Origin: Streptomyces sp. CB01249 | GTDB taxonomy: Bacteria; Actinomycetota; Actinomycetes; Streptomycetales; Streptomycetaceae | DNA length: 64,000 nt | Assembly (NCBI RefSeq): GCF_001905735.1 | Contig: NZ_LISW01000002.1 | Location: 966,426-1,030,425 of the forward strand | Reading direction: 5' to 3' | In this document: positions 14,874-22,626 of the stretch, piece by piece | How positions within the stretch are numbered: the first letter of the stretch is position 1 | How the letters are laid out: each line of letters begins with the position of its first letter | Notes under the pieces: generated by a model | Databases searched by the model: none | The model's input: the letters and a program-made list of their open reading frames with translations, nothing else | Told to the model about the DNA's origin: nothing | Made by a program: the position numbers and the translations under genes

Positions 14874-16175
14874 GTGGGACGACACAGCCGGAAGGGCCCT
14901 GCGCCCAGCGCGCCCGCAACCGGGCAGGCGGAGCCGGACGAAGCGGGGCGCGAGGCCGCCCGGCCCGTCGCCGGCACCGGACGGCGCAGACGGCAGACGG
15001 GATCCGCGCCCTTCGCGGGGGCGCCCGAGGTGCGCGGCGGCCACCCCGAACAGCGTGAGGCGGGCGGCGGCTGGGGCGCGGGCCCCATGCGCGCCCCTTC
15101 CCGCCCCGGCCTCCAGGCGCCCGCACCCGGCGCGCGCCCCGGCGCTCCGCGCCCCCCGCACCACCAGCAGGCCACCGGCACCCGGCCGCTGATACCGGGT
15201 CCGCGGCGCGAGTTCGTGGAAGCCTTCGACAGCCCGCCCGCGCCGCCCGCCCCGCGCCGACGCGGCCCGGTGGCCGAGGACCCGTACCGCTCCGTCACCG
15301 ACTGGGACACCCGCGAGCCGGAGACCCGGGACGACGAGGAAGCGGCCCCGGCCAAGGAGGCCAAGGGCGGCAAGGGCCGTACGTTCACCGGCATCGCGGC
15401 CGCCGCGGTGACCACCGTCCTCGCGGTCGTCGTGGCCGGTCAGGTCGCCCACGACAGCACCTCGGGCAACGGCGCCGCGCAGGCCGCGGGGGTGGACCGG
15501 GACGGCGCGGACAACGCCTCCCGCTCCGACAGCCGGACGACCCCCTCGCCCGAGGCGGCCGTCAAGCCCCTGACGTATGAACAGAAAATGGCCAAGCCCT
15601 ATCCGCTCTCGCCGGCGCTGACGGGCTCGGGGAAGTTCGAGACCGTGCCCGGCTCCGCCAAGGCGCCCGGCAAGGGGACGGTCCACCGGTACCGGATCGA
15701 CGTGGAGAAGGGGCTCGGGCTCGACCCCCAGCTGTTCGCCCAGGCCGTCCAGAAGACCCTCAACGACGACCGGAGCTGGGCGCACGACGGCGACATGACC
15801 TTCGAACGGGTCTCCGAGGGCAAGCCGGACTTCGTCATCACGCTGGCCAGCCCCGGCACCACCGGCAAGTGGTGCGCCAAGTCCGGCCTGGACACCATGG
15901 AGGACAACGTCTCCTGCGACTCGGCCGCCACCGAGCGCGTGATGATCAACGCCTATCGCTGGGCGCAGGGTTCGGCCACCTTCGGACCGGACAAGCTGTA
16001 CTCGTACCGGCAGATGCTCATCAACCACGAGGTCGGCCACCGGCTCGGTCACAACCATGTGAGCTGCCGGACGGAGGGCGCGCTCGCGCCGGTCATGCAG
16101 CAGCAGACCAAGACGCTGGACCTCGACGGCATCAAATGCCGCCCCAACCCGTGGGTCTATCCCACCGCTGAGTAA
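14874..16175 (+). CDS. DUF3152 secreted or membrane-anchored metzincin-like protein
   Basis: This 433-aa protein has a disordered, Pro/Arg-rich cytoplasmic N-terminus (about 1-160), one transmembrane helix (TGIAAAAVTTVLAVVVAGQVA, about 172-192), and an extracellular C-terminal domain. That domain contains HEVGHRLGHNH at about residues 385-395, which exactly matches the metzincin zinc motif HExxHxxGxxH, plus Cys residues (WCAKSGL, VSCD, HVSC, IKC) suited to disulfides. Known members are annotated DUF3152; proteolysis is inferred from the motif. GTG 14874 gives the conserved start MGRHSRKGP. A slightly earlier ATG (14850) would overlap the hydrolase gene. Confidence 0.85.
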   Translation: MGRHSRKGPAPSAPATGQAEPDEAGREAARPVAGTGRRRRQTGSAPFAGAPEVRGGHPEQREAGGGWGAGPMRAPSRPGLQAPAPGARPGAPRPPHHQQATGTRPLIPGPRREFVEAFDSPPAPPAPRRRGPVAEDPYRSVTDWDTREPETRDDEEAAPAKEAKGGKGRTFTGIAAAAVTTVLAVVVAGQVAHDSTSGNGAAQAAGVDRDGADNASRSDSRTTPSPEAAVKPLTYEQKMAKPYPLSPALTGSGKFETVPGSAKAPGKGTVHRYRIDVEKGLGLDPQLFAQAVQKTLNDDRSWAHDGDMTFERVSEGKPDFVITLASPGTTGKWCAKSGLDTMEDNVSCDSAATERVMINAYRWAQGSATFGPDKLYSYRQMLINHEVGHRLGHNHVSCRTEGALAPVMQQQTKTLDLDGIKCRPNPWVYPTAE

Positions 16176-16355
16176 CCCTCAGTTTCTATAGCGCGACAGA
16201 ACGCTATTCCGCTGGGAAAGTTACGCCGGTTCACCCCTTTCGGTGGCGCGATGGACAACCGTCCGTCGCGCCACCGGCGTATCCGCTTACGGTCGTCCCG
16301 CCGCGAGTCGCCGAAGGAACGGCGGCCGCTCACAAGGGAGATCGGGGGTGCGCTC

Positions 16356-18095
16356 GTGCGGATCGGACTGCTCACCGACGGTGGTTATCCGTACGCGACC
16401 GGTGAGTCCAGGCTCTGGTGCGACCGGCTCGTACGCGGGCTCGCACAGCACGAGTTCGACCTCTTCGCGCTCAGCCGTTCCGCCGAACAGGAGGCGGCCG
16501 GCTGGGTCCGGCTCCCTCCCCAGGTCGCCGGCGTGCGCACCGCGCCCCTGTGGACCGCCGACGAGGACACCCTCGGCCTGCACGCCCCCCGGGGACCGCT
16601 CGCCCGGCTGCTGACCGGCGGGGGCGCGCGGACGTACGCCCGGCGCGAACGGCGGCGCTTCGCCGCCCACTTCGCGGACCTCGCGGCCTCCGTCTGCGCC
16701 GCCGCGGGCCCGGAGCGCGGCCGTACGGACGCGGGCCACCCGGAAGGCGGCGCCGCGTCCCGGCTCGCGGACGAGCGGTTCACCCGCGGGCTCTACGGCC
16801 TCGCCGAACTCGCCTGGGAACACGGCGGACTGCCCGCCGCCCTGCGCTCCGAGACGGCCGTGCGCATCCTGGAGGCCGCCTGCCGCGCCCCCGGCACCGG
16901 ACGCATCGTGCAGACCGCCACCGTCACCGACCTGCTCGCCTTCACCGCCGAGCTGGACCGGGTGCTGCGCCCCCTCTCCCTCGACTGGTACGAGGAGGAC
17001 GGCCTCGGTGCCGTGGACCTCTGCCACGCGACGGCGGGCGGTGCCGCCGCTCTGCCGGGGCTGCTGGCCAAACGCTTCTTCGGGGTGCCGCTGCTGGTCA
17101 CCGAGCACGCCGTCCGGGTCCGGGCGCACTACCTCGCGTCGGGCGGTGCGCCGGTCAGCGCGCCGGTGCGCGCCCTCCTCGCCCACCTGCACGGACGGCT
17201 CGCCACCGAGGTGTACCGGCAGGCCGACCTCATCACCCCCGGCAACACCCACGCCCGCCGCTGGCAGGAGCGCTGCGGGGCCGACGCCGCGAAGCTGCGG
17301 ACCGTGTACCCGGGCATGGAGGCGGCCCGGTTCGCCGCGCTCGGCGAGAGCGAGGACGACGGCGGGCCCGACACGCTCGTCTGGGTCGGCCGCATCGAGC
17401 CGGCCAAGGACCTGATCGGCCTCCTGCACGCCTTCGCCGAGGTGCGCCTCGCCGAGCCGGACGCCCGGCTGCGGATCATCGGCGCCCCGGCCCCGGGCCC
17501 GGCGGGCGCCGCCTACCTGGCCCGCTGCCGCGCGCTGGCCGCCCAGCTCTTCCCCGAGGAGGACGCGGTCGGCTTCGAGGAGATCGGCGGGCCCGAGGTC
17601 CCGGAGCTGGCCCAGGCGTACGCGGCGGGCGGCGTCGTGGTGCTCTCCAGCGTGGTCGAGGGCTTCCCGATCAGCCTGGTCGAGGCGATGTTCTGCGGCC
17701 GGGCCACGGTGTCCACGGACGTCGGCGCGGTGGTCGAGGTCATCGGCGGCACGGGGCTCGTGGTCCCGCCGCGCAACCCCCGGGCGCTCGCGGACGCCTG
17801 CCTCGCGCTCCTGCGCGACCCCGAGCGCCGTGCGCGCCTGGGCGCGGCGGCGCGCGCCCGGGCGCTCGAACTCTTCACCGTCGAACAGAATCTCGCCGCC
17901 TTCCACGGCATCTACCTGGAGCTCATCGCCCGGGCCCCGGTACGCGAGCGGCCGCATCCGGTCACGCACGACGGCCCGCGCCCCTTCGCCACCCCGCCGG
18001 AGGCCCACGTCCTGGGCCACTGGCCGGAGCCGGCCGGACCGGAGCGCGCCGACCGCACCCCCAGCTGGGCGGGCGCCGGGAGCGGCGATGCGTAG
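16356..18095 (+). CDS. PelF-like (DUF3492) family-4 glycosyltransferase
   Basis: This 579-aa protein has the N-terminal DUF3492 domain (about 1-265, including ITPGNTHARRWQERCGAD) and the C-terminal GT-B Rossmann domain with WVGRIEPAKDLIGLLHAF and the donor-site EGFPISLVEAMFCGRATVSTDVGAVVEVI (about 430-470), the E-x7-E pattern of GT4 enzymes. PelF is the cytosolic transferase of Pel polysaccharide synthesis, using a UDP-sugar. It leads a gene set with epimerase and spherulin-type hydrolase. GTG 16356 is preceded by GGGGGTG; the upstream 180-nt gap (16176-16355) has a small hairpin (ATAGCG / CGCTAT at 16188-16207) and no other gene. Confidence 0.88.
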   Translation: MRIGLLTDGGYPYATGESRLWCDRLVRGLAQHEFDLFALSRSAEQEAAGWVRLPPQVAGVRTAPLWTADEDTLGLHAPRGPLARLLTGGGARTYARRERRRFAAHFADLAASVCAAAGPERGRTDAGHPEGGAASRLADERFTRGLYGLAELAWEHGGLPAALRSETAVRILEAACRAPGTGRIVQTATVTDLLAFTAELDRVLRPLSLDWYEEDGLGAVDLCHATAGGAAALPGLLAKRFFGVPLLVTEHAVRVRAHYLASGGAPVSAPVRALLAHLHGRLATEVYRQADLITPGNTHARRWQERCGADAAKLRTVYPGMEAARFAALGESEDDGGPDTLVWVGRIEPAKDLIGLLHAFAEVRLAEPDARLRIIGAPAPGPAGAAYLARCRALAAQLFPEEDAVGFEEIGGPEVPELAQAYAAGGVVVLSSVVEGFPISLVEAMFCGRATVSTDVGAVVEVIGGTGLVVPPRNPRALADACLALLRDPERRARLGAAARARALELFTVEQNLAAFHGIYLELIARAPVRERPHPVTHDGPRPFATPPEAHVLGHWPEPAGPERADRTPSWAGAGSGDA

Positions 18096-18147
18096 CCACG
18101 AGACGGCAGCCCCGGCACCGGGCGAACAGCACCACGGAGGAACGACG

Positions 18148-19350
18148 ATGAGCCGCGAGGGCCAGCAGGGGGACGCCGCCTCGGCGGGGGAGCTCGCGCC
18201 CGGGGACGCGCCCGCGCGCGCCCCCGAAGTGGCGCACGCCCACCCCGCGTCCGCCCTGCGCAAGACGGCCGTCGGTCGGCGGGGGACCGCCGACCCGGTG
18301 CGGGCGCTCATGCACCGTCACCGGGAGCTGTGCGAACGGGCCGTCGACCCGCTGGAGATCGCCGCAGGCCTGGAGGCCCACGGGGTCACCGACCGCACCG
18401 CCGCCCGCTACCGGCACCGGGACGTGTTCTCGCTCGCCGAGGAGCTCTTCGCCCGGGTCCCCGCGGTCGCGGGGGAGCCCACGGCGACCGGCCCCGCCCC
18501 GGCGCGCGACGTCACCACGCGCGCCGCCTGGTCCCTGCGCGCCCTGCTGCCCGGCGCCGCCTGCCTCGTGACCCTCGTCGCGCTCGGGCTCACCGACGGG
18601 GTGCTCGGCGGCGACGCCCGCCTCGCCCTCGGCTCCGCCGGGGCGCTCCTCGCGCTCACCGGCCTCGCCCTCACCCTGCGCACCGGCCCGCTCGGCGTCC
18701 GGGAAGGGGCGGGCTCGTCCGGCGCCGCCGCGCTCGGCGTCTGCTGGCTGCTCGGCTATGTCCTGTACGGCGACGACCTGCTCCACCAGGTCCTCAGCGG
18801 CGGCCCCGAGGGCCCCTGGACGCTGACCCCGGCACCCCTGCTGGGGCTCGCCGTCGCGGTGGCCCCGGCCGCCTGGTGCGCGCACCTCTTCGCCCTGGCC
18901 GCGCACCGCCGCCTGCACGGCAGCCATGCGCTGGAGGAGTTCGGGGCGGGCGTGCGCCCCCTGCTCTTCGGCGTCGTCGCGCTCTTCGCCTGCGCCCTCG
19001 CCGCCCTGCTGTACCTGGCCCGGCTCGGCTTCGGCCCCGGCGGCTCACCGGCCGGGGCCGCCGCCCTCGGGATGCTGCTTCTGCTGGCCCGCCTGCTGAC
19101 CGTCCACGGCTTCCCCGAACCCGCCGCCACCGGACTCGCCGCCGCCTGCGCCATGGAGGCCGCGGCCCCCGCCCTGATCCTGGCCGGACGGCTGCCCGGG
19201 CTCCACGCGGTCGCCCGACCCGTCCACGCCCTCATCGAGGCGGCGGGCCCCGGGGTCGTGCCCGTGCTGGCCTGCGGCACCGCCGCGTTCGGCCTGCTGA
19301 TCACCGCCGTCCTCGCCCTCTCCCGGGCCTCCGCCCACGCCGCCCCCTGA
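18148..19350 (+). CDS. Eight-helix membrane protein of the glycan cluster
   Basis: After an acidic/Ala-rich N-terminus and a conserved amphipathic stretch (RALMHRHRELCERAVDPLEI, about 52-71), this 400-aa protein has about eight hydrophobic helices (from LPGAACLVTLVALGL near residue 136 to the C-terminus). Streptomycete orthologues are annotated only as integral membrane proteins. The place next to PelF would suit a polymer exporter such as PelG, but I see no MATE-like signature, so that is unproven. A start at ATG 18088 overlaps the transferase; I prefer ATG 18148, which has GGAGG 7 nt upstream. Confidence 0.75.
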   Translation: MSREGQQGDAASAGELAPGDAPARAPEVAHAHPASALRKTAVGRRGTADPVRALMHRHRELCERAVDPLEIAAGLEAHGVTDRTAARYRHRDVFSLAEELFARVPAVAGEPTATGPAPARDVTTRAAWSLRALLPGAACLVTLVALGLTDGVLGGDARLALGSAGALLALTGLALTLRTGPLGVREGAGSSGAAALGVCWLLGYVLYGDDLLHQVLSGGPEGPWTLTPAPLLGLAVAVAPAAWCAHLFALAAHRRLHGSHALEEFGAGVRPLLFGVVALFACALAALLYLARLGFGPGGSPAGAAALGMLLLLARLLTVHGFPEPAATGLAAACAMEAAAPALILAGRLPGLHAVARPVHALIEAAGPGVVPVLACGTAAFGLLITAVLALSRASAHAAP

Positions 19351-19448
19351 GGCGGCCCCCGATCCCCCGCGGAGCCGACGCCGCGGGCCGTCACCACCCG
19401 AACCGCACGCACCGACGCGTACGGGACAGCCCTCAAGGAGACACCCAC

Positions 19449-19514
19449 ATGACCCGCCAATCCCCCGCACCGGCAGCCCGCCGTCGGCCCTCAGGCCGGG
19501 GCGGTGCGCGATGA
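19449..19514 (+). CDS. 21-aa small ORF coupled to the epimerase gene
   Basis: ATG 19449 has a strong AAGGAG 8 nt upstream (19435-19440). The ORF encodes 21 residues (starts MTRQSPAP, ends GRGGAR), rich in Arg, Pro and Gly. Its stop codon overlaps the next gene's start (ATGA, 19511-19514) in a different frame. The epimerase gene has only a weak site of its own, so this small ORF probably couples or loads ribosomes for it. The peptide may have no function itself. Confidence 0.5.
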   Translation: MTRQSPAPAARRRPSGRGGAR

Positions 19515-20476
19515 GGGTGCTGCTGCTCGGAGCCAACGGATTCATCGGCCGGTTCGTGGCCGACCGGCTGCTCGCCGACCCCGCCGTCCACCTCACGGCC
19601 CTCGGCCGCGGCGACGACGCCGACGTCCGGTTCGACCTCGCGACCGGCAGCCCCGGAGCGCTCACCCGCTTCCTGGACGCCGTCCACCCCGGGGTCGTCG
19701 TCAACTGCGCGGGCGCGACCCGGGGCGGCGCGCGCGACCTCACCCGGCACAACACCGTCGCCGTCGCCACCGTCTGCGAGGCGATGCGGCGCAGCCGCTG
19801 CACCGCCCGCCTGGTCCAGGTCGGCTGCGCCTCGGAGTACGGGCCCTCGCAGCCCGGGTCCTCCACCGCCGAGGACGCCATCCCGCGCCCCGGCGGTCCG
19901 TACGGCGTCAGCAAGCTCGCCGCCACCGAGCTGGTCCTCGGCTCCGGGCTCGACGCGGTCGTGCTGCGGGTCTTCTCGCCGGTCGGCCCCGGCACCCCGG
20001 CCGGTTCCCCGCTCGGCCGGCTCGCCGAGGCGATGCGCCGCACCATGCAGGCAGGCGACGGCGAGCTGAAGCTCAGCGGCCTCGGCGTGCAGCGGGACTT
20101 CGTGGACGTACGCGATGTGGCGCGGGCCGTCCACGCCGCCTCGCTCTCCGCCGCCCAGGGCGTCGTCAACATCGGCACCGGCCGGGCCGTCCGGCTGCGC
20201 GACGCGGCGGCCGTCCTCGCCAAGGTCGCCGGATACGCGGGCGCGCTCCACGAGCTGGACTCGCCCCCCGCCCGCCTCCCCATCGGCGCGCCCCGCACCT
20301 CCACCGAGTCGGTCATCGAACACCTCTCGGCCACCCCGTCCCCGTACCCGGACGGCTGCGGCGCCTGGCAGCAGGCCGATGTGCGCACCGCGCGGGACCG
20401 GCTCGGCTGGCGCCCCCGGATCAATCTGGAGGAGTCGCTCGCCGACATCTGGATGGAGGCGGCGTGCCGTATCTGA
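19511..20476 (+). CDS. Extended-SDR nucleotide-sugar epimerase/dehydratase
   Basis: This 321-aa protein has the NAD-binding GANGFIGRF at residues 8-16, Ser in VGCASEYG (about 109), the catalytic YGVSK (about 132-136) and RDFVDVRDVARAV at about 196-208. These are hallmarks of extended short-chain dehydrogenases that act on UDP- or GDP-sugars. In Pel clusters an epimerase (PelX) supplies UDP-GalNAc; this gene may play the same part (inference from context). Translation starts at ATG 19511, coupled to the 21-aa ORF. The last codons overlap the next gene by 13 nt. Confidence 0.85.
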   Translation: MRVLLLGANGFIGRFVADRLLADPAVHLTALGRGDDADVRFDLATGSPGALTRFLDAVHPGVVVNCAGATRGGARDLTRHNTVAVATVCEAMRRSRCTARLVQVGCASEYGPSQPGSSTAEDAIPRPGGPYGVSKLAATELVLGSGLDAVVLRVFSPVGPGTPAGSPLGRLAEAMRRTMQAGDGELKLSGLGVQRDFVDVRDVARAVHAASLSAAQGVVNIGTGRAVRLRDAAAVLAKVAGYAGALHELDSPPARLPIGAPRTSTESVIEHLSATPSPYPDGCGAWQQADVRTARDRLGWRPRINLEESLADIWMEAACRI

Positions 20477-21300
20477 CCAGCACCGGCACCGCCCGGCGCA
20501 CCAGCGGCGCCGACCGGCTCGGCTTCGGCGTCCCCGGCTACGCCCACCCGCTGCTCGCCCCCGCCGAGTGGGCCGAGCTGAGCCGCCCCGGCACCCCGCT
20601 GCACTGGGCCGTCCTCAACATCGACAACGGTCCTGGCAGCCGGCCTGACCCGCACTGCCTGGAGGCGGCCGGCCGGATCCGCAACGCTCGCACCCGCGCG
20701 CTGCGCGACGGGGACCCGCTCGACGCCGTGCGCGCGTCCGGCGGCAGGCTGCTCGGGCAGCTCGATCTCGCCCACGGCACCCGGCCGTTCGGGGAACTGC
20801 TCGCCGACGCCCGGTCGTACCTGGACTGGTACCGGGTGGACGGTTTCTACCTGGACCGCTGCCCGGCCGGACGCGCCGAGCTGCCGGCCGTCCGACGGCT
20901 CACCGGCACCCTGCGGGCCTTCCTGGGGAAGGACGACGGGCACCTCGTGCTGGGCCACGACACCCACCCGTACCCCGGATACGCGGAGACGGGGGACCAG
21001 CTCGTCACCTTCCGGGGGGCCTGGAGCGACTACCGCTGGTCGCAGGTGGCGGAGTGGACCGCGGCCTACCCGCCCGGCCGCTTCGCACACTTCGTGCACG
21101 GCGTTCCGCGCACGCATCTGGAGGAGGCGATGCGCATCGCCCGCTGGCAGGGCGCCGGGACGATCTTCTTCACCGACCGCGGCGGACGGTCCGGTCCGGG
21201 CAACGGCCGGAATGGTCACGGACAAAGCGATCCATTCGCGGCACTGCCCAGGTACTGGGACGAAATCGTCTCGCGGATCGGACCCGGTATCTCGGAATGA
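20464..21300 (+). CDS. Spherulin-4 family glycoside hydrolase-like protein
   Basis: This 278-aa protein matches the spherulin-4/GH135-type TIM-barrel family (fungal Sph3; the glycosidase domain of PelA is in a related clan). Features include WAVLNIDNGPG (about 46-56), GQLDLAHGTR (about 98), and YLDWYRVDGFYLDRCP (about 118-133), the region that carries catalytic Asp residues. No signal peptide is visible, so it may be cytoplasmic or exported by another path. The GTG start at 20464 lies inside the epimerase gene, with GGAGG upstream, so the two genes are coupled. Role: trimming or quality control of the polymer (inference). Confidence 0.82.
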   Translation: MPYLTSTGTARRTSGADRLGFGVPGYAHPLLAPAEWAELSRPGTPLHWAVLNIDNGPGSRPDPHCLEAAGRIRNARTRALRDGDPLDAVRASGGRLLGQLDLAHGTRPFGELLADARSYLDWYRVDGFYLDRCPAGRAELPAVRRLTGTLRAFLGKDDGHLVLGHDTHPYPGYAETGDQLVTFRGAWSDYRWSQVAEWTAAYPPGRFAHFVHGVPRTHLEEAMRIARWQGAGTIFFTDRGGRSGPGNGRNGHGQSDPFAALPRYWDEIVSRIGPGISE

Positions 21301-21334
21301 GAGGGGGCGTGGCAGTGTTACCGGAAGAACAACC

Positions 21335-21355
21335 GTACGTAGTCGAAGTACGTAG
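21335..21355 (+). repeat. GTACGTAG direct repeat before moeZ
   Basis: GTACGTAG occurs at 21335-21342 and 21348-21355, 13 bp apart, within the 85-nt region upstream of moeZ. A similar pair of GGTACGTAC occurs before the SDR gene at 52978. It could be a protein-binding site or chance. Confidence 0.4.
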
Positions 21356-21385
21356 AAACCGACCACCTGCATTGTTGAGGTTCCT

Positions 21386-22564
21386 GTGTCGCTGCCACCC
21401 CTGGTCGAGCCAGCTGCTGAGCTCACCGTCGACGAGGTCCGCAGGTACTCCCGCCACCTGATCATCCCGGATGTCGGGATGGACGGGCAGAAGCGGCTGA
21501 AGAACGCGAAGGTGCTCTGTGTCGGCGCCGGCGGCCTCGGTTCGCCGGCCCTGATGTACATGGCCGCCGCCGGTGTCGGCACGCTCGGCATCGTGGAGTT
21601 CGACGAGGTCGACGAGTCGAACCTGCAGCGCCAGGTCATCCACAGCCAGGGCGACATCGGCAAGTCCAAGGCCCAGTCGGCCAAGGAGACCGTCCAGGGC
21701 ATCAACCCCCTGGTCAACGTGGTCCTTCACGAAGAGCGGCTCGAAGCCGAGAACGTGATGGACATCTTCTCCCAGTACGACCTGATCGTGGACGGCACGG
21801 ACAACTTCGCCACCCGCTATCTCGTCAACGACGCCGCGGTCCTGCTGAACAAGCCCTACGTCTGGGGCTCGATCTACCGCTTCGACGGCCAGGCGTCCGT
21901 GTTCTGGTCCGAGCACGGCCCCTGCTACCGCTGCCTCTACCCGGAGCCGCCCCCGCCGGGCATGGTTCCGTCCTGCGCCGAGGGCGGCGTCCTCGGTGTG
22001 CTCTGCGCCTCCATCGGCTCGATCCAGGTCAACGAGGCCATCAAGCTGCTCGCCGGCATCGGCGACCCGCTGGTCGGTCGGCTGATGATCTACGACGCCC
22101 TGGAGATGCAGTACCGCCAGGTCAAGGTGCGCAAGGACCCCGACTGCGCGGTCTGCGGCGAGAACCCCACCGTCACCGAGCTCATCGACTACGAGGCGTT
22201 CTGCGGCGTCGTGTCGGAGGAGGCCCAGGAGGCGGCGGCCGGTTCGACCATCACTCCGAAGCAGCTCAAGGAGTGGATCGACGCCGACGAGAAGATCGAG
22301 ATCATCGACGTCCGCGAGCCGAACGAGTACGAGATCGTCGCGATCCCGGGCTCCCGGCTGATCCCGAAGAACGAGTTCCTGATGGGCAACGCCCTCCAGG
22401 ACCTCCCGCAGGACAGGCGCATCGTCCTGAACTGCAAGACGGGTGTCCGCAGTGCGGAAGTCCTCGCGGTCCTCAAGTCGGCGGGCTTCGCCGACGCGGT
22501 CCACGTGGGCGGCGGCGTGATCGGCTGGGTCAACCAGATCGAGCCCGAGAAGCCGGTCTACTAG
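21386..22564 (+). CDS. moeZ: MoeZ: adenylyltransferase/sulfurtransferase
   Basis: MoeZ activates the C-terminal Gly of sulfur-carrier proteins with ATP and then sulfurates it, for molybdopterin, thiamine, cysteine and (in streptomycetes) thio-sugar or thioamide pathways. The 392-aa protein has a ThiF domain (VGAGGLGSPALMYMAAAGVG at about 48-67, DESNLQRQ with the ATP-site Arg at about 76-83, DGTDNFATRY, Zn Cys pairs CYRCLYPE and CAVCG) and a C-terminal rhodanese domain with IIDVREPNEYE and the catalytic Cys in LNCKTGVRSA (near 353). GTG 21386 with GAGG upstream is the likely start. It is preceded by GTACGTAG direct repeats. Confidence 0.95.
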   Translation: MSLPPLVEPAAELTVDEVRRYSRHLIIPDVGMDGQKRLKNAKVLCVGAGGLGSPALMYMAAAGVGTLGIVEFDEVDESNLQRQVIHSQGDIGKSKAQSAKETVQGINPLVNVVLHEERLEAENVMDIFSQYDLIVDGTDNFATRYLVNDAAVLLNKPYVWGSIYRFDGQASVFWSEHGPCYRCLYPEPPPPGMVPSCAEGGVLGVLCASIGSIQVNEAIKLLAGIGDPLVGRLMIYDALEMQYRQVKVRKDPDCAVCGENPTVTELIDYEAFCGVVSEEAQEAAAGSTITPKQLKEWIDADEKIEIIDVREPNEYEIVAIPGSRLIPKNEFLMGNALQDLPQDRRIVLNCKTGVRSAEVLAVLKSAGFADAVHVGGGVIGWVNQIEPEKPVY

Positions 22565-22570
22565 ACGACC

Positions 22571-22611
22571 CCGAAGGGGCCGGTCCGCAGCGCGCGGACC
22601 GGCCCCTTCGG
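22571..22611. terminator. Hairpin terminator between moeZ and the peptidase gene
   Basis: A perfect 18-bp inverted repeat (22571-22588 with 22594-22611) with an AGCGC loop starts 7 nt after the moeZ stop and lies 16 nt from the stop of the convergent peptidase gene. It should serve both strands. Confidence 0.9.
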
Positions 22612-22626
22612 CGTTCGCAGGCGCCG

